Source: Mya arenaria | Taxonomy: Eukaryota > Mollusca > Bivalvia > Myida > Myidae | Reading direction: 5' to 3' | Assembly (NCBI RefSeq): GCF_026914265.1 | Contig: NC_069136.1 | Span: forward strand, 26,796,701-26,860,700 | Length of the DNA: 64,000 bases | In this document: positions 1 to 12,103 of the stretch, piece after piece | How the letters are laid out: the number at the start of each line of letters is the position of its first letter | How positions within the stretch are numbered: the first letter of the stretch is position 1 | The notes under the pieces: generated by a model | Databases searched by the model: none | Seen by the model: the letters and a program-made list of their open reading frames with translations, nothing else | What the model was told of the DNA's origin: nothing | Translations under genes and position numbers: made by a program

Positions 1-74
1 GGTGTATGGATTGAAAAGTTTTGGCGAAACATGCATGGATCTCTGTTCGATTAGATTTCAATGCAATGCATGAT

Positions 75-1122
75 GTGCTGAGTTATTTACATAAATTGAA
101 TCGGAATTTTTTTGAGGTGGTACACAAACTTTAACGTAAATTTTTAGTAGAAAGAGGGGCATAACTTTGTCAAAATGCTTGATAGAGTTACCTCCTCCAG
201 TGTACAGGCTGGGGTATGTTGGTGAACAAGAGTGCAAAGTTTGAAAGCCAGATGTCAATGGACTTTGAAAATATTTGAGGTGGTGCGCAAACTTAAACAT
301 AAATTCTAAGTCGAAAAAGGGGCATAATTTTGTCAAAATGCTTGATAAAGTTGCCTCCTCCTGTGTACAGGTTGGGGACATGATGGTGAACAAGCATGCA
401 AAGTTTCAAAGCCATATGTCAATGGACTTTGAAAATATTTGAGGTGGTAGGGAAACTTTAACGTTCATTTTAAGTGGAAAAAGGGGCATAATTTTGTCAA
501 AATGCTTGATACAGTGACATCCTCCTGTGTACAGGCTGGGGACATGATGGTGAACAAGGGTGCAAAGTTTCAAAGCCAGATGTCAATGGACTTTGAAAAT
601 ATTTGAGGTGGTAGGCAAACTTTTACATAAATTCTAAGTCGAAAGAGGGGCATAATTTTGTCAAAATGCTTGAAATAATTACATCCTCCTGGGCACAGGT
701 TGGGGGCATGATGGTGAACAAGCGTGCAAAGTTTCAAAGCCAGATGTCAATGGACTTTGAAAATATTTGAGGTGGTGCGCAAACTTTAACGTAAATTCTA
801 AGTAGAAAAAGGGGCATAATTTTGTCAAAATGCTTGATAAAGTTACCTCCTCCTGTGTACAGGTTGGGGACATGATGGTGAACAAGCATGCAAAGTTTCA
901 AAGCCATATGTCAATGGACTTTGAAAATATTTGAGGTGGTACGCAAACTTTAATGTAAATTCTAAGTAGAAAAAGAGGCATACTTTTGTCAAAATGCTTG
1001 ATAGAGTTACCTCCTCCTCTGTACAGGTTGGGGACATGATGGTGAACAAGTGTGCAAAGTTTCAAAGCCATATGTCAATGGACTTTGAAAATATTTGAGG
1101 TGGTACACAAACTTTAACATAA
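75..1122. repeat. 164-bp tandem repeat array
   Basis: About six copies of a 164-bp unit are visible. The same phrase (tgtacaggttggggacatga and variants) recurs at about 201, 365, 529, 693, 857 and 1021. Each unit also carries ggggcataattttgtcaaaa. The several short minus-strand reading frames here are the same repeat read repeatedly and are not genes. The unit style (ggggcataa, tgtcaaaatgcttga) matches dispersed bivalve repeats. Flanking sequence at 1122-1204 looks like the element's terminal part. Confidence 0.9.
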
Positions 1123-1229
1123 GTGGTTATGCCGACGCTCGGGTGACTAGGATAGCTCTCCTTATTCATCGAACAGGCGAGCTCAAAACATGCAAACAAG
1201 ATGATTTAAAAATAAAACAATGACTCAAC

Positions 1230-1381
1230 CTTGAAGGGCATCCTGTGGAGTTGGCATAGTGGAGGGTCTTGACATAGAATCTCCCATGAATATAAAACTG
1301 GCCACCTGGTGGTGGTGTAGAACAGACTGCACTAGCAGTAACACTCCCCCTGTCTTCCCTTTAACTCCAAACAGCACACTC
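1230..1381 (-). CDS. Orphan candidate coding exon, gene unknown
   Basis: On the minus strand a polypyrimidine tract and cccaacag acceptor precede a 152-nt stretch that stays open in one frame for 50 codons and ends at CTTCAAG|gttgag. It begins with the last base of a codon and ends with the first base of the next, as an internal symmetric exon would. The peptide includes SVLFGVKGKTGGVLLLVQSV and then a segment with FIFMGDSMSRPSTM. I do not recognise the family. No partner exon was found in the window, so the rest of the gene may lie past the left edge or in unrecognised exons to the right. It could instead be an exon-derived fragment. Confidence 0.4.
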
Positions 1382-2406
1382 CTGTTGGGAAAGAAAGATT
1401 ATAAAAATTATTATGTTGTTCTGAATTAAAGAAGAACTAGTACTGAAAATGTGGTAAAAAAGGCGGACATGGGTAAGATGAATATCTGGCTTGCTTCAAT
1501 TTAATTTCATATAATTTGTTTGTTTCAATTTCAAAGCAAGAAATACAATTTGGGCTAGTTAATCAAAGGCTGAGTCTATGAAAGCTGCTGTGATGGCTAA
1601 CAGTAACATTAGCTGTTAAACATTAGATTAAACACTAAAACGAAAGAAAATACCTTTAAATATTAAAATTTCCAGTCTGCATACATGTTATTTACACATA
1701 GTCTTTTTAACAATAAGACTGTGATTGTATCAAAACATTACAACAATACTACTGTATTAAGTTCACTATGAAGTCTAATTGTGTTCAGTATGAGTTTATG
1801 TACTGAAAAAATACTTGTCTATTCATTACCTATTTATAAGTAAAGATAAATTTGTTTATAAAATCATTCATCCATAATTAAACAGGTTTATGTAAAAAGC
1901 ACAGGTCATTCTCATGACTAACCCGTCTATGTATTGTGTGAGAAATCACCAGATGACATACATGTACACAACATATATGTGCCGTGATTTCATGCAAATT
2001 CTTAGAATAAAGCAATAAGTTGAAGACAACCTACCGGTTGGTATTGATAAAATATGAGTATTGTTTACAGCTTATGACCAGAAGTTTGAATGACAACAAA
2101 TAGGACGTTGCAAAACAGTACAAATAGTTCTTACATAACTTTCCAAATCTGGTGTAAATCAATGATTATAGACGCTTGAGTATGTGTATTCATTCAGGCG
2201 CTTGATTAATATAATATCTAGACATAACGGCTCAAGTCATAGCGAACACGACAGAGCTAAAATACATTTCATTAAAACATATCTAAAGTACATGCGGTTG
2301 TTCGAATAGTCACGGTTTGATAAAAACTAAAAACAATGGCACAATACAACAGCGCTCTATTGTTATGATGTTAAAACTGGGTCCAGAGACTCCGGATTAA
2401 TATTAT

Positions 2407-2905
2407 TATAAGGACTTTTCATGGTTTGTAAAATGCACTTCTTATGTGAAAAATAATTTTATTACGAATTTAAGTGTGGCAAATCATTAAGAGTGTTAAA
2501 ACTAAGATATTGACGGCTGTAAGCCCTTCAACAAATTGATATATGCTAAACTATCGTCTTTTAAGTCCTTTTTGTTTTTATTCGTTATTTACGCGATTCA
2601 AGCCTGAAAAGGCTAAAGCGTGATTGGTTGATTGACATTATCACGCAAATACTATCGATGTTTTATCAAGGTTTAAATATTCGTCCTTGTGGGCGAGTGG
2701 ATAATATATCTGCTCTCTAAAAAAACCTTGCCTGTGCCAGCGTGGATTCGCTCCCCTATATTACCAGTTTTTTTCCTTAATTGATTTTTTTTCTGCAATT
2801 TCGGTATTAAAGAGTAAACTAATTGTAATATCAGTGTTTTTCAGATGCATAAGCGGAAAAGATATATTTGGTGCCAAAACACGAGCGAATCCCTTTAATG
2901 AATAT
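2407..2905. repeat. Dispersed repeat (copy A), related to 42.7-43.2 kb
   Basis: Shares a string of motifs in the same order with 42,700-43,160: tttgtaaaatgcactt, gacggctg, ttcggtat..aaagagtaaa, cagatgcat..cggaa, and a final ccctttaa. The two copies are diverged but clearly one family. The ends resemble imperfect inverted repeats (aagg-act / ..tcccttt), which suggests a non-autonomous DNA element. Confidence 0.6.
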
Positions 2906-3119
2906 ATAACATTGTTCCGATCTACATCGATGAAATTCGTCATGTTATGTCAAAATTATATCATGTTCATGCATATTCAATTAAGTTTCATCTATATTTG
3001 TGCATGATGCGGTCATAAATTCATTCATGACTAGTAAAAAGTACAATTAACTTAGGTCGAAATTTAAATTGACAGGACATATGACATATAATTGCATGTC
3101 TTCATTTGACTTTACGGTA

Positions 3120-3540
3120 TGAAGACTATACTAGTTTCATTCACCGTTTTAGTTGTTCGCGGAGGGGGCATTGGACGTTGTTTTTATTTCTCCGAAGTTT
3201 CGAGACAGCCCCTTCAAGCCGAGATGAAGGTTTTTAGAGAGATAAAAAAGCGTTGAAACGACCCGGAACAGCCTCTCCAGGGATGAGGAGGGCACTTTTG
3301 AAACGTGGTCCACGTCGTCGAGTACCGAGTGTTCTCGTTGTCGAGTGCAAACTTCTGCCCCAACTTTATCACGGAGACTCCTAGGCCCGGGGTAGACACC
3401 AATCTAAACAACTCGGCCATCTTCGGCAAGCTTCGGGATAATCAATACTTTTGTATAATGGCCGAGTTTTTTTTCGATTGGGGTAACCCGTGGTACGTTT
3501 CGACCATTTGTTTCAATATTAGTTCATTCACGGTTTGAAA
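3120..3540. other. CpG-rich stretch, unassigned
   Basis: This stretch is noticeably richer in CG dinucleotides than its surroundings. It has a 71-codon minus-strand frame (3214-3429) containing LGVSVIKLGQKFALDNENTR and an overlapping plus-strand frame. I do not recognise either peptide. A short inverted repeat, aactcggccat / atggccgagtt, lies at about 3410 and 3459. It could be part of a mobile element or an unrecognised first exon; neither is shown. Confidence 0.3.
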
Positions 3541-3850
3541 ATATCAACGTTACATGAAGTGGAAGTAACGTCTCCTATGTATCTTGTCCAAACCCTATAT
3601 ATAGAGTATGTTTGGACTATTTATGCAATCATTGCCATCAAGATAGATGGTGATGCGAAGCACCACTTGGACGTGTGCCAGTGAAGGTGCCCGTACATGT
3701 ACGAGTTGAAGTTAGCTGTGCAGAGCCACATTATAGGTTGATGCCAAAATATCAATTAGTATGAATGACAAAGCTCCGCTTTTATAGTTTGCTGACATCA
3801 TTACAATACACACACCGTCCGACATAGCCACCACAGCCACATCACAGCTA

Positions 3851-4745
3851 ATGTATCTCTTACACTGTCCGACACTACCAAGACTTCAACTCTTACACTG
3901 TCCGACATTACCAAGACTTCAACTCTTACACTGTCCGACATTACCAAGACTTCAACTCTTACACTGTCCGACTCTATACCAAGACTTCAACTCTTACACT
4001 GTCCGACATTACCAAGACTTCAACTTTTACACTGTCCGACTTTATACCAACACTTCAACTCTTACACTGTCCGACATTACTAAGACTTCAACTCTTACAC
4101 TGTCCGACATTACCAAGCCTTCAACTCTTACACTGTCCGACTTTATACCAACACTTCAACTCTTATACTGTCCGACATTACCAAGACTTCAACTCTTACA
4201 CTCTCCGACATTACCAAGACTTCAACTCTTAAACTGTCCGACATTTCCAAGACTTCAACTATTACACTGTCCGACATTACCAAGACTTCAACTCTTACAC
4301 TGTCCGACTTTATACCAACACTTCAACTCTTACACTGTCCGACATTACCAACACTTTATCACTTACACTGTCCGACATTACCAAGACTTCAACTCTCACA
4401 CTGCCCGACATTACCAAGACTTCAACACTTACACTGACACATTACCAAGACTTTTACTCTTACACTTTCCGACATTACCAAGACTTCAACTTTTACACTG
4501 TCCGACTTTATACCAACACTTCAACTCTTACACTGTCCGACACTACCAAGACTTCAACTCTTACACTGTCCGACATTACCAAGACTGTAACTTTCACACT
4601 GTCCGACATTACCAAAACTTCAACTCTTACACTGTCCGACACTACCAAGACTTTTACACTTACACTGTCCGATATTATACAAACACTTCAACTCTTACAC
4701 TGTCCGACATTACCAAGACTTCAACTCTTCCACTGTCCGATATCA
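3851..4745. repeat. 33/35-bp minisatellite, about 27 copies
   Basis: The unit is cttacactgtccgacattac followed by caagacttcaact (33 bp). A 35-bp variant carries tttataccaacac in place of attaccaagac. Because 33 is a multiple of three, one frame stays open for 303 codons as a monotonous Leu/His/Pro/Thr repeat. The frame slips at each 35-bp unit, so this is a minisatellite and not a protein gene. Confidence 0.92.
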
Positions 4746-4980
4746 ACACCGACGAAACGTGAAGTACAGCTAGTGTAGCTACATTTTTACCGTTACTGCA
4801 GACTTCAACACATCCATTGCATTGTACACTGTAAACTCCGAGCTCTGTCACCAGCACAGCCACGGTTCTATTCTGGTAATACTACCAACGTGTTTGCAAA
4901 GATACAGTTTTGGGTAGCAGAACTTTTTTGTCGGCAGCATCAGTAATATTAGTGGTATGAGATTAAGGCTGAAATAGAAA

Positions 4981-5148
4981 TACAGTCGGAACTCGCTATG
5001 TCGAACTCTCTCATCTGAATGTTCTGGTTTTTTTCAAATGTGTGGTGTTGAGTAAGACATGTTTTGTATTTCGATTATATCGACTATCCGTTATCTCGAA
5101 GTATTTCCAGAGGTCCAAACGACTTCGACATAGCGAGTTTTGACTGTA
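4981..5148. mobile_element. 168-bp MITE with 25-bp terminal inverted repeats
   Basis: The left end tacagtcggaactcgctatg (continuing tcgaa) and the right end ttcgacatagcgagttttga (continuing ctgta) are inverted copies with two mismatches over 25 bp. The TA-CAGT termini and regulatory-like interior fit a non-autonomous Tc1/mariner-pogo (Tigger-like) element. It contains no transposase. Confidence 0.8.
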
Positions 5149-5925
5149 TTGCAATTGCATTTTGAAAAAGGTTTCAAGAAACACACACTTCAAACTAACT
5201 GGAGAACATGGGTAGACCTTATCGTTGTTTGGTGCTTTACACATAATTAAATTTAAATTGTCTGTCCTCTTAACCCATTTAACTGTTTTCAATTGACTTC
5301 GCCTTGATTACTCAGAATTTGTATTCAACTTTTCTCTGACACGTTCTTTTTAGGTATTTTCTTTTTGTTCGTGTAAAGCTTACTAGCTTGCAAACAGACA
5401 GCTGGACATACAGGTTTCCGTTGCTGCTACTGGACACCACTGCACGTTAGCTTGAAGGTCCCGAGCCCTTGAAAAAGGCAGAGGGAGAGATAACATGTAT
5501 GAGTGAGTTCAAAGGTCTCGAACTTGTATAAATGACCTTCGATGTCACAAGCTATCGAAAAAGCTTGGGGGGAGGGGACATACATGTGTAGATGAGCTTC
5601 AAGGTATATCAAGTTATTGGCATACATGGGAAATAGTGTTAAAGTAATCTTCTGTATAACGCTTAAAAGGGTTTAACTTGACTACATATTAAACACACAC
5701 ACTTAATTTATTTTTCTATCATCGTTTTTTTTTCATCGACGGACTATAAAATTGGTAGGGTCGGCGCCTATTTCGCAGGGAGGGTCAGGTACCCTGAACC
5801 CAAAGTGTTTTAGGCCTATGGAGCCTTGGAAAGGATGACGGTGACAATCCGGGACCTAGTTTTATTTTTATATGCGGTAATTTTAATACAACTGCTTAAT
5901 TACGACGGACGCGTTTACGCTAACT

Positions 5926-5999
5926 AACATCATCAACAACAACAACAGTAATAATAACAACAAAAACAACATCATCAATAGTAACAACAACAACAACAG
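5926..5999. repeat. Imperfect CAA/CAT trinucleotide tract
   Basis: Runs of aac and atc triplets (aacatcatcaacaacaacaa and similar) form a short imperfect microsatellite. Confidence 0.8.
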
Positions 6000-6234
6000 G
6001 GCCATCATATACTGCGACGGGTATATCATAACGTCATTTCAAATAAGTGAGTGACAAGTATTGCAGTAAGTTTTCCCTTTGACTCATGCAATTTTGTACC
6101 CGAGGGTAAATCTCGTCATGTAAACGCCATAAAGCGTAAAGATATCCAGCGAATCTAGTTTACTCAACACAACAACAACATACATAGCCAATCCAGCCAG
6201 AAAACAAAATTAGCTATGAAGATCTCCAATCCAG

Positions 6235-6649
6235 GGGCGATATTCATAAAACTTTTTCTTCGTTTCCTAACTTGGTTTAACCAGTATTTATTACAGAAAA
6301 TATTGAACACAGTAAATAAGCATTTGAAAATACAGAACTGCACAGATACAATATATGGAGTGAAAGAAACGCATGAACAGTGAGAAAATTACAGAATTGA
6401 GAGTTAACCATAATTGGTTTTACTAAGTCTCTCTTCCTAACTTAACGGTCACTTTCCTAATTTGAGAATCTATTAAATCATACGAAATAAAACTGAAGAA
6501 TTACCAAAATACATTATTTGCAATGACCTTATTAAAACATACTTTAAGGTTAAAAACACTTAAACTTTTCTTTTAATATTGACTATGAATATTATAATAA
6601 ATCAACTTAAGTTAGGAATTGACTTAATTACGATGTTTTATGAATACCA
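6235..6649. mobile_element. MITE with gATATTCATAAAAC termini
   Basis: The left end ggggcgatattcataaaac and the right end gttttatgaatacca are inverted copies. The termini belong to the same broad style as the elements at 21,481, 32,254 and 44,016 (ggggc-n-atattcan-aa). No coding sequence is present. Confidence 0.55.
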
Positions 6650-6689
6650 ACCAACCGGTACTATGTATTTCACAATACTGGACAAGTAA

Positions 6690-7230
6690 TTGGTGGTGGT
6701 GTTAGTAGTTAATACTCCAGGTCCCGGCGTGAGCACATTGAAGGGTCCCAGAGTGACAGTTCAACCTCCGCACACCTATCCTGGGCAGACTATCAGGCGG
6801 TTAACCAGTACTAGCTAGGTGTCTTCACCTCTGCAAGGAACTGACAACTTCTGTACATGCCAGGGGCAGTGGTACAGTGCGAATGGTCGTAGAAAGGATT
6901 TCATAACCAATCACGACAGAAGTGACCTGGTCCGCCCGGGAATCGAACCCGGGTTGTCAGATTCGCAGTCCAACAGTCTCTACCGTTTGAGCTAACCGGG
7001 CGGCCGGACACTACTAGTAAGTGGTGGTGTGTAAGCTTATTTATACTCGCACTCAGGCCGTGCCCATTCGGCGAGTGCTCCGATAAGATTGCAAGGCATC
7101 CCCCACCCCCATTTAACGTCCCTCCTGGAACACGATTAGTATTTATGTGATGCGGATGGGGAATCAAACCTGCGTTCCTGGAGTGACAGTCAAGTGTGTT
7201 ACCACAAGAACTCGTATCCGCCACTCTGAA
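6690..7230 (-). repeat. tRNA-derived SINE-like elements
   Basis: On the minus strand 7003-6932 reads like a tRNA head. It has an A-box-like ggttagctcaaacggtagag, a B-box ggttcgattcc, and matching ccgcccg/cgggcgg ends. The D- and acceptor-arm spacing is not that of a working tRNA. A second, more decayed head (tcttgtggtaacacacttga, ggtttgattcccc) lies at about 7224-7150. These fit tRNA-derived SINE heads rather than tRNA genes. Confidence 0.55.
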
Positions 7231-7469
7231 CAAGTAACATTAAAGCGTTTGGTTAGATAGCAAGGGAAATACCAGGTATACTAGAATACAGTTTTCATGG
7301 GTGCCAGGTGTGATATTAAGTTTATACATATGTGATTTCATTTTCGTTCAACTTGTCACATGATAGTCAGACTTCGTCAAAAAAGTTTAGTGAGGAATGT
7401 GAACAAACTGCTTATCACAATGATTAATGATCATCAAAAGTTAATATTGGAGCTTTATTGTTAATAATT

Positions 7470-9732
7470 ATGCCCCCCTTCGAAGAAGAGGGGTATATTG
7501 CTTTGCACAGGCATGTCGGTATGTCGGTCGGTCGGTCGGTCCGTCGGTAGACCAATGCTTGTCCGAGTGATAACTCAACAATTCCTGGACGTATGGTCAT
7601 CAAACTTCACATGAAGGTTGGGCCTGATCAGTAGATGACCCCTATTGATTTTGGGGGTCATCGGGTCAAAGGTCAAGGTCACAGTGACCTTTAATGGTAA
7701 AATAATTTTAAAGCTTGTCCGAGTGATAACTCAACAATGCCTGCACCCATGGCCCTCAAACTTGACATGGAGGTTGGGCCTGACCAGTAGATGACCCCTA
7801 TTGTTTTTGGGGGTCATCAGGCCAAAGGTCAAGGTCACAGTGACCTTGAATGGTAAAAGGTTGTCCGAGTGATAACTCAGCAATGCCTGCACCCATGGCC
7901 CTCAAACTTGACTTGGAGGTTGGGCCTGACCAGTAGCTGACCCCTATTGTTTTTGGGGCTCATCGGGTCAAAGGTCAAGTTCACAGTGACCTTAAATGGT
8001 AAAAGGTTGTCCGAGTGATAACTCAACAATGCCGGCACCCATGGCCCTCATAATTGAATTGGAGGTTGGGCCTGACCAGTAGATGACCCCTATTGTTTTT
8101 GGGGGTCATCGGGCCAAAGGTCACGGTCACAGTCACCTTGAATGGTAAAAGGTTGTCCGAGTGATAATTCGACAATGCCTGCACCCATGGCCCTCATAAT
8201 TGAATTGGAGGTTGAGCCAGACCAGTAGAAGACCCCTATAGTTTTTGGGGGTCATCGGGCCAAAGGTCAAGGTCACAGTCACCTTGAATGGTTAAAGGTT
8301 TTCCTTGTGATAACTTGACAATGCCTGCACCCATGGCCCTCAAACTTGACTTGGAATTGGGCCTGACCAGTACATGACCCCTTTTGTTTTTTGGGGTCAT
8401 CTGGCCAAAGGTCAAGGTCAAAGTCACCTTGAATGGTAAAAGGTTGTCCGAGTGATAACTCGACAATGCCTGCACCCATGGCCCTCAAACTTGACTTGGA
8501 GAATTGGCCTGACCAGGAGATGACCCCTATGGTTTTTGGGGGTCATCGGGCCAAAGGTCAAGGTCACAGTGATCTGGAATGGTAAAAGGTTGTCCGAGTG
8601 ATAACTCGACAATGCCTGCACCCATGGCCCTCAAACTTGACTTGGAGGTTGGGCCTGGCCAGAAGATGGTCCCTATTGATTTTAGGGGTCATTGGGCTAA
8701 AGGTCAAGGTCACAGTGACCTGGAATGGTAAAAGGTTATCCGAGTGATAACTCGACAATGCCTGCACCCATGGCCCTCAAACTTGACTTGGAGGTTGGGC
8801 CTGGCCAGAAGATGGTCCCTATTGATTTTAGGGGTCATTGGGCCAAAGGTCAAGGTCACAGTGACCTTGAATGATAAAAGGTTGTCCGAGTGATAACTCA
8901 ACAATGCCTGCACCCATGGCCCTCAAACTTGACATGGAAGTTGGGCCTGACCAGTAGATGACCCCTATTGATTTTAGGGGTCAAAGGTCAAGGTCACAGT
9001 GACCTTCAAAGCGACCTCGACAATTCCTGGACCTATGGTCATCAAACTTGACATGAAGGTTGGGCCTGCCCAGTAGATGACCCCTATCGTCTTTGGGGGT
9101 CATCAGGCCAAGGTCAATGTCACAGTAACCTTTAACGCAAAAAAGTTAACAAATCTTCTCCCACTGATATCTCAACAATGCCTGAACCTATGATCATTAA
9201 ACTTGACATGGATGTTAAGCCTGATCAGTAGATCACCCTTATTGATTTTAGGATTCATAGAGCCAAAGGTCAAGGTCTCAGTGATCTTGAATGGTAAAAG
9301 GTTGTCCGAGTGATAACTCAACAATGCCTGAACCCATGGCCTTCAAACTTGACTTGGAGTTGCATCTGACTTGTAGATGACCCCTTATGATTTAAGGGGT
9401 CATTGGGTCAAAGGTCAAGGTCACAGTGACCTTGAGCGAAAAAAACTTGTCTGTGTGATAACTTGACAATGCCTGCACCCATGGCCCTCGAACTTGACAT
9501 TTAGGTTTCTGGTGACCTGCTGATGACTCTGGATTTTGAGTTCATAGAGTCAAAGGTCATGGTCATAACACACTCTATCCTCACACTTTAATGGTCATAA
9601 TCTTAAAACTGCCTTAACGGCAACAAATCAGCTGTCATTTCGGTCCATGCATATTTCATTCAATTGTCCATATAATCCTGACAACATGGCGCTCAGGGGG
9701 GGAAGGGGGCATAATGTTTGACAAACATCTCT
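7470..9732. mobile_element. Tandem-repeat-cored element with ~145-bp units and AGGTCA palindromes
   Basis: The stretch opens with attatgccccccttcgaaga and closes with ggggaagggggcataat, giving inverted termini. The core is about 13 copies of a ~145-bp unit: gtccgagtgataactcaaca, gcccatggccctcaaacttga, cagtagatgacccctattg, aaaggtcaaggtcacagtga. A short ggtc/cggt tract lies near the left end (about 7510-7550). The architecture (short terminal repeats around a satellite-like core) is that described for bivalve pearl/BIV160-type elements. The minus-strand frames at 8236-8913 are repeat artefacts. Confidence 0.8.
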
Positions 9733-10070
9733 TGTTCGTTATCATGTTGCAGACAATGCTATATTTTTGGCGAAAATCGTGTCTACCGCTGTTGAATATT
9801 GAATCATTTCAACCTTGGATTTACAACATTTTGTTCCAATGAGTTTCTGCCAGTTGCTGCTCGGTGTTTGTTCATCAAAGGAAATAAAATGACTCAATTT
9901 CAACAAAGGTTGAACAACATAAAATAGTGAGCGAAACCCTGACACTGACATTTGCAACACGAAAATATCCCAAGTTCAAAGTTCAAATAGTACCAATGGA
10001 TATTTTTGCCAGTTCATGGATAAAATTAACAAAGACTTGCAATATAAAATGTTATAAGTAAAGAAACACG

Positions 10071-10150
10071 TACGAACGCACGCGCGAACGCACGCACGCA
10101 CGCACGCACGCACGCCCGCCCGCACGCACGCACACACAAACACACACACC
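10071..10150. repeat. (CGCA)n / (CACA)n microsatellite
   Basis: cgaacgcacgcgcgaacgca passes into many acgc tetranucleotides and then cacacaaacacacacacc. Confidence 0.9.
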
Positions 10151-10179
10151 ATTATTTTATTTTAAATAGTGTAAGAGTG

Positions 10180-10265
10180 AGATGAGGCGCAGAGTAGGGA
10201 TTAAACCCAGGTCCCTCCGATTCAGAGTTCGGAAAACATACATGTACGATTATCACTGGGCCATC
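10180..10265 (-). repeat. tRNA-like SINE head
   Basis: Read on the minus strand it gives gatggcccagtgataatcg, then gaactctgaatcggagggac and the B-box-like ctgggtttaatccc. It resembles a decayed Leu/Ser-type tRNA head with a variable arm. The A box is degenerate, so it is not a functional tRNA. Confidence 0.45.
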
Positions 10266-10874
10266 TCCTTTCAAACCTCAGCAAGCTCAACGAAAAATCA
10301 GCCAACCAAACACAATACCAATTAAACACAAACGACAACCATCAACGGACGGCCAGCAAAATCAGGGACCTGAACCTAATAAACAACCACACTACTATAT
10401 TACCGAAGCCAAATCTTACAGTTAAATTAAAAAAAAACAACAACAAAAAACACAACACAGCAATTTCTCAAGCAACCGACCAACCTCGGCCCTATCTAGC
10501 AATTAAATAACCCTCATCAATTTCTGCAAGTCTTCAAAAGCGACTAAAATCAATTTGTCAGTGACTTATAAGCCAAACTTTAAGCCTCAACCAGATCGTT
10601 CCTTAAACACCTAGCGTAACCAACAATGAATTCAAACAATTTGCCAACCTAGCCAGGCAATCAAACAGCTCAGCAGCACAGAACCGTTCACGCTTTAGCC
10701 AAATCAATTTACCAATTAGCAAGACAGCCATGCCAACCAACCATACAAACCAAATCAAACAACTATCCAGCGTAATCAACCAAAATAAAGCCACTGCACG
10801 TGACCAGTTACGATTTTGAAATACATGTATCGATAAGCTAACAAAAATTAAAGGTCACCAACAGGCACGGCATA

Positions 10875-10875
<1 letters not shown>

Positions 10876-10920
<45 letters not shown>

Positions 10921-10950
10921 TTAAAGTTGATGATGATGATCATCATCATC

Positions 10951-11006
<56 letters not shown>

Positions 11007-11036
11007 CAACGACGACGACGATGATTATGATGATGA
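10876..11036. repeat. (GAT)n microsatellite
   Basis: About 50 gat/gac triplets, interrupted once by ttaaagttgatgatgatgat and a short catcatcatc inversion. The predicted poly-Met/poly-Asp reading frame is a consequence of the repeat. Confidence 0.95.
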
Positions 11037-11814
11037 TGGACCCAAGTACGTACAGAGTTGAACAAATACTTTCAATGGCTATTTTTGCCCTCCAATTTAT
11101 AGATGAAATTTACAAAGACTTGCAATTTTAACTGATATAATTAAAAAAACACACATCGCAAAAACACACACAGTATATTTTATTTAAATATTTAACTTTC
11201 ACAAAGAAAAGGGCGTAAACATAAACTCCTGTGGGTAGGTATAGAGATTCCCTCGCTCCCATGGATACGGGTCAGCTGCCAGACAATGCCATTGACTCAA
11301 CCAAGTAAGTAGCCAGTCGAACGTTTTTATTATTTATTTTATGTACAATTAAGTACACTTAAGGGACACTAAAATGTTAAACTAAATTATCAATGATCGA
11401 TAATAAAATTAAAGTTTTTATTTTTAATATAAAACCCACTGAACCTGTCCATAACTTGTGAAAAATTAGCAATGGATGTATTATCATCCTAAGCTTATAG
11501 GTAGAATCTTCGTTTGATATGACCTTAATAGATCAATTGTTTTTATCTCGTTTTGTTGACATCTATGCATGGTTAATAATCCCATTAGTAGGTCACACGA
11601 AACGAAAGAAGGTGACCTAGATTGGAGGGATCGGACAAAGAGATACGTTTTGAAAGATATACGGATTCGTCAGATGAAAATATATGCTGACGATTTAATA
11701 ATTAATATAAAAGAAATCTCATAAGCAATTCGATTTTTCAAACATTAATTAAGAGAATATTGCTTCAAAGTGCTAATGACTGATCCCTTCCAAATATATC
11801 CACCAATGAAATAA

Positions 11815-11992
11815 TAATGGCGACTAGGTCACGTGCTCGATTTTCGTGGCGTGCTAGCTGCTGAATTTAGGCAGCCAAACCGGACTGCGCCATTGTATGA
11901 GACGGACGGGATATACGCATTTTTTCACGTTAAGAGGCCTTTTGGGCTTCCGGAAGCGACTTGGAGTTAAACATTAGAGTGTCTACTATACA
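11815..11992 (+). promoter_or_regulatory. Probable INTS6 core promoter / 5' UTR
   Basis: The ~180 bases before the INTS6 start are CpG-richer than the flanks. They hold a CACGTG E-box (about 11,831) and a perfect palindrome gcttccggaagc at 11,946-11,957, which is a head-to-head pair of ETS-type CCGGAAG sites. No TATA box is apparent. This is typical of housekeeping promoters, but the transcription start is not shown by sequence. Confidence 0.5.
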
Positions 11993-12103
11993 ATGACAAT
12001 CATATTGTTCCTCGTAGACACAAGTGCGTCTATGAATCAACGCACTTACTTGGGAACATCTCTGATCGACATTGCTAAGGGTTCAGTTGAGAATTTTATG
12101 AAG
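11993..12103 (+). CDS. INTS6: INTS6 exon 1
   Basis: Codons 1-37, beginning MTIILFLVDTSASMNQR, the first strand of the vWA domain with the metal-binding DTSAS loop. Ends at AAG|gtaaat, phase 0. Confidence 0.96.

Noticed and set aside
3851..4762. 303-codon open frame rich in Leu-His-Cys-Pro-Thr
   Set aside because: It is a 33-bp minisatellite read in frame. The unit drifts in frame at 35-bp variants and shows no domain or start context.
6932..7003. Possible tRNA gene on the minus strand
   Set aside because: A and B boxes are present, but the arm spacing and stem pairing do not fit a cloverleaf, and a second degenerate head lies next to it. It is better explained as a tRNA-derived SINE.
8236..8913. 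Several 65-79 codon minus-strand frames with near-identical peptides
   Set aside because: They repeat with the ~145-bp unit of the tandem array and share its period.
10876..11061. Poly-Met/poly-Asp frame
   Set aside because: Simple GAT microsatellite.
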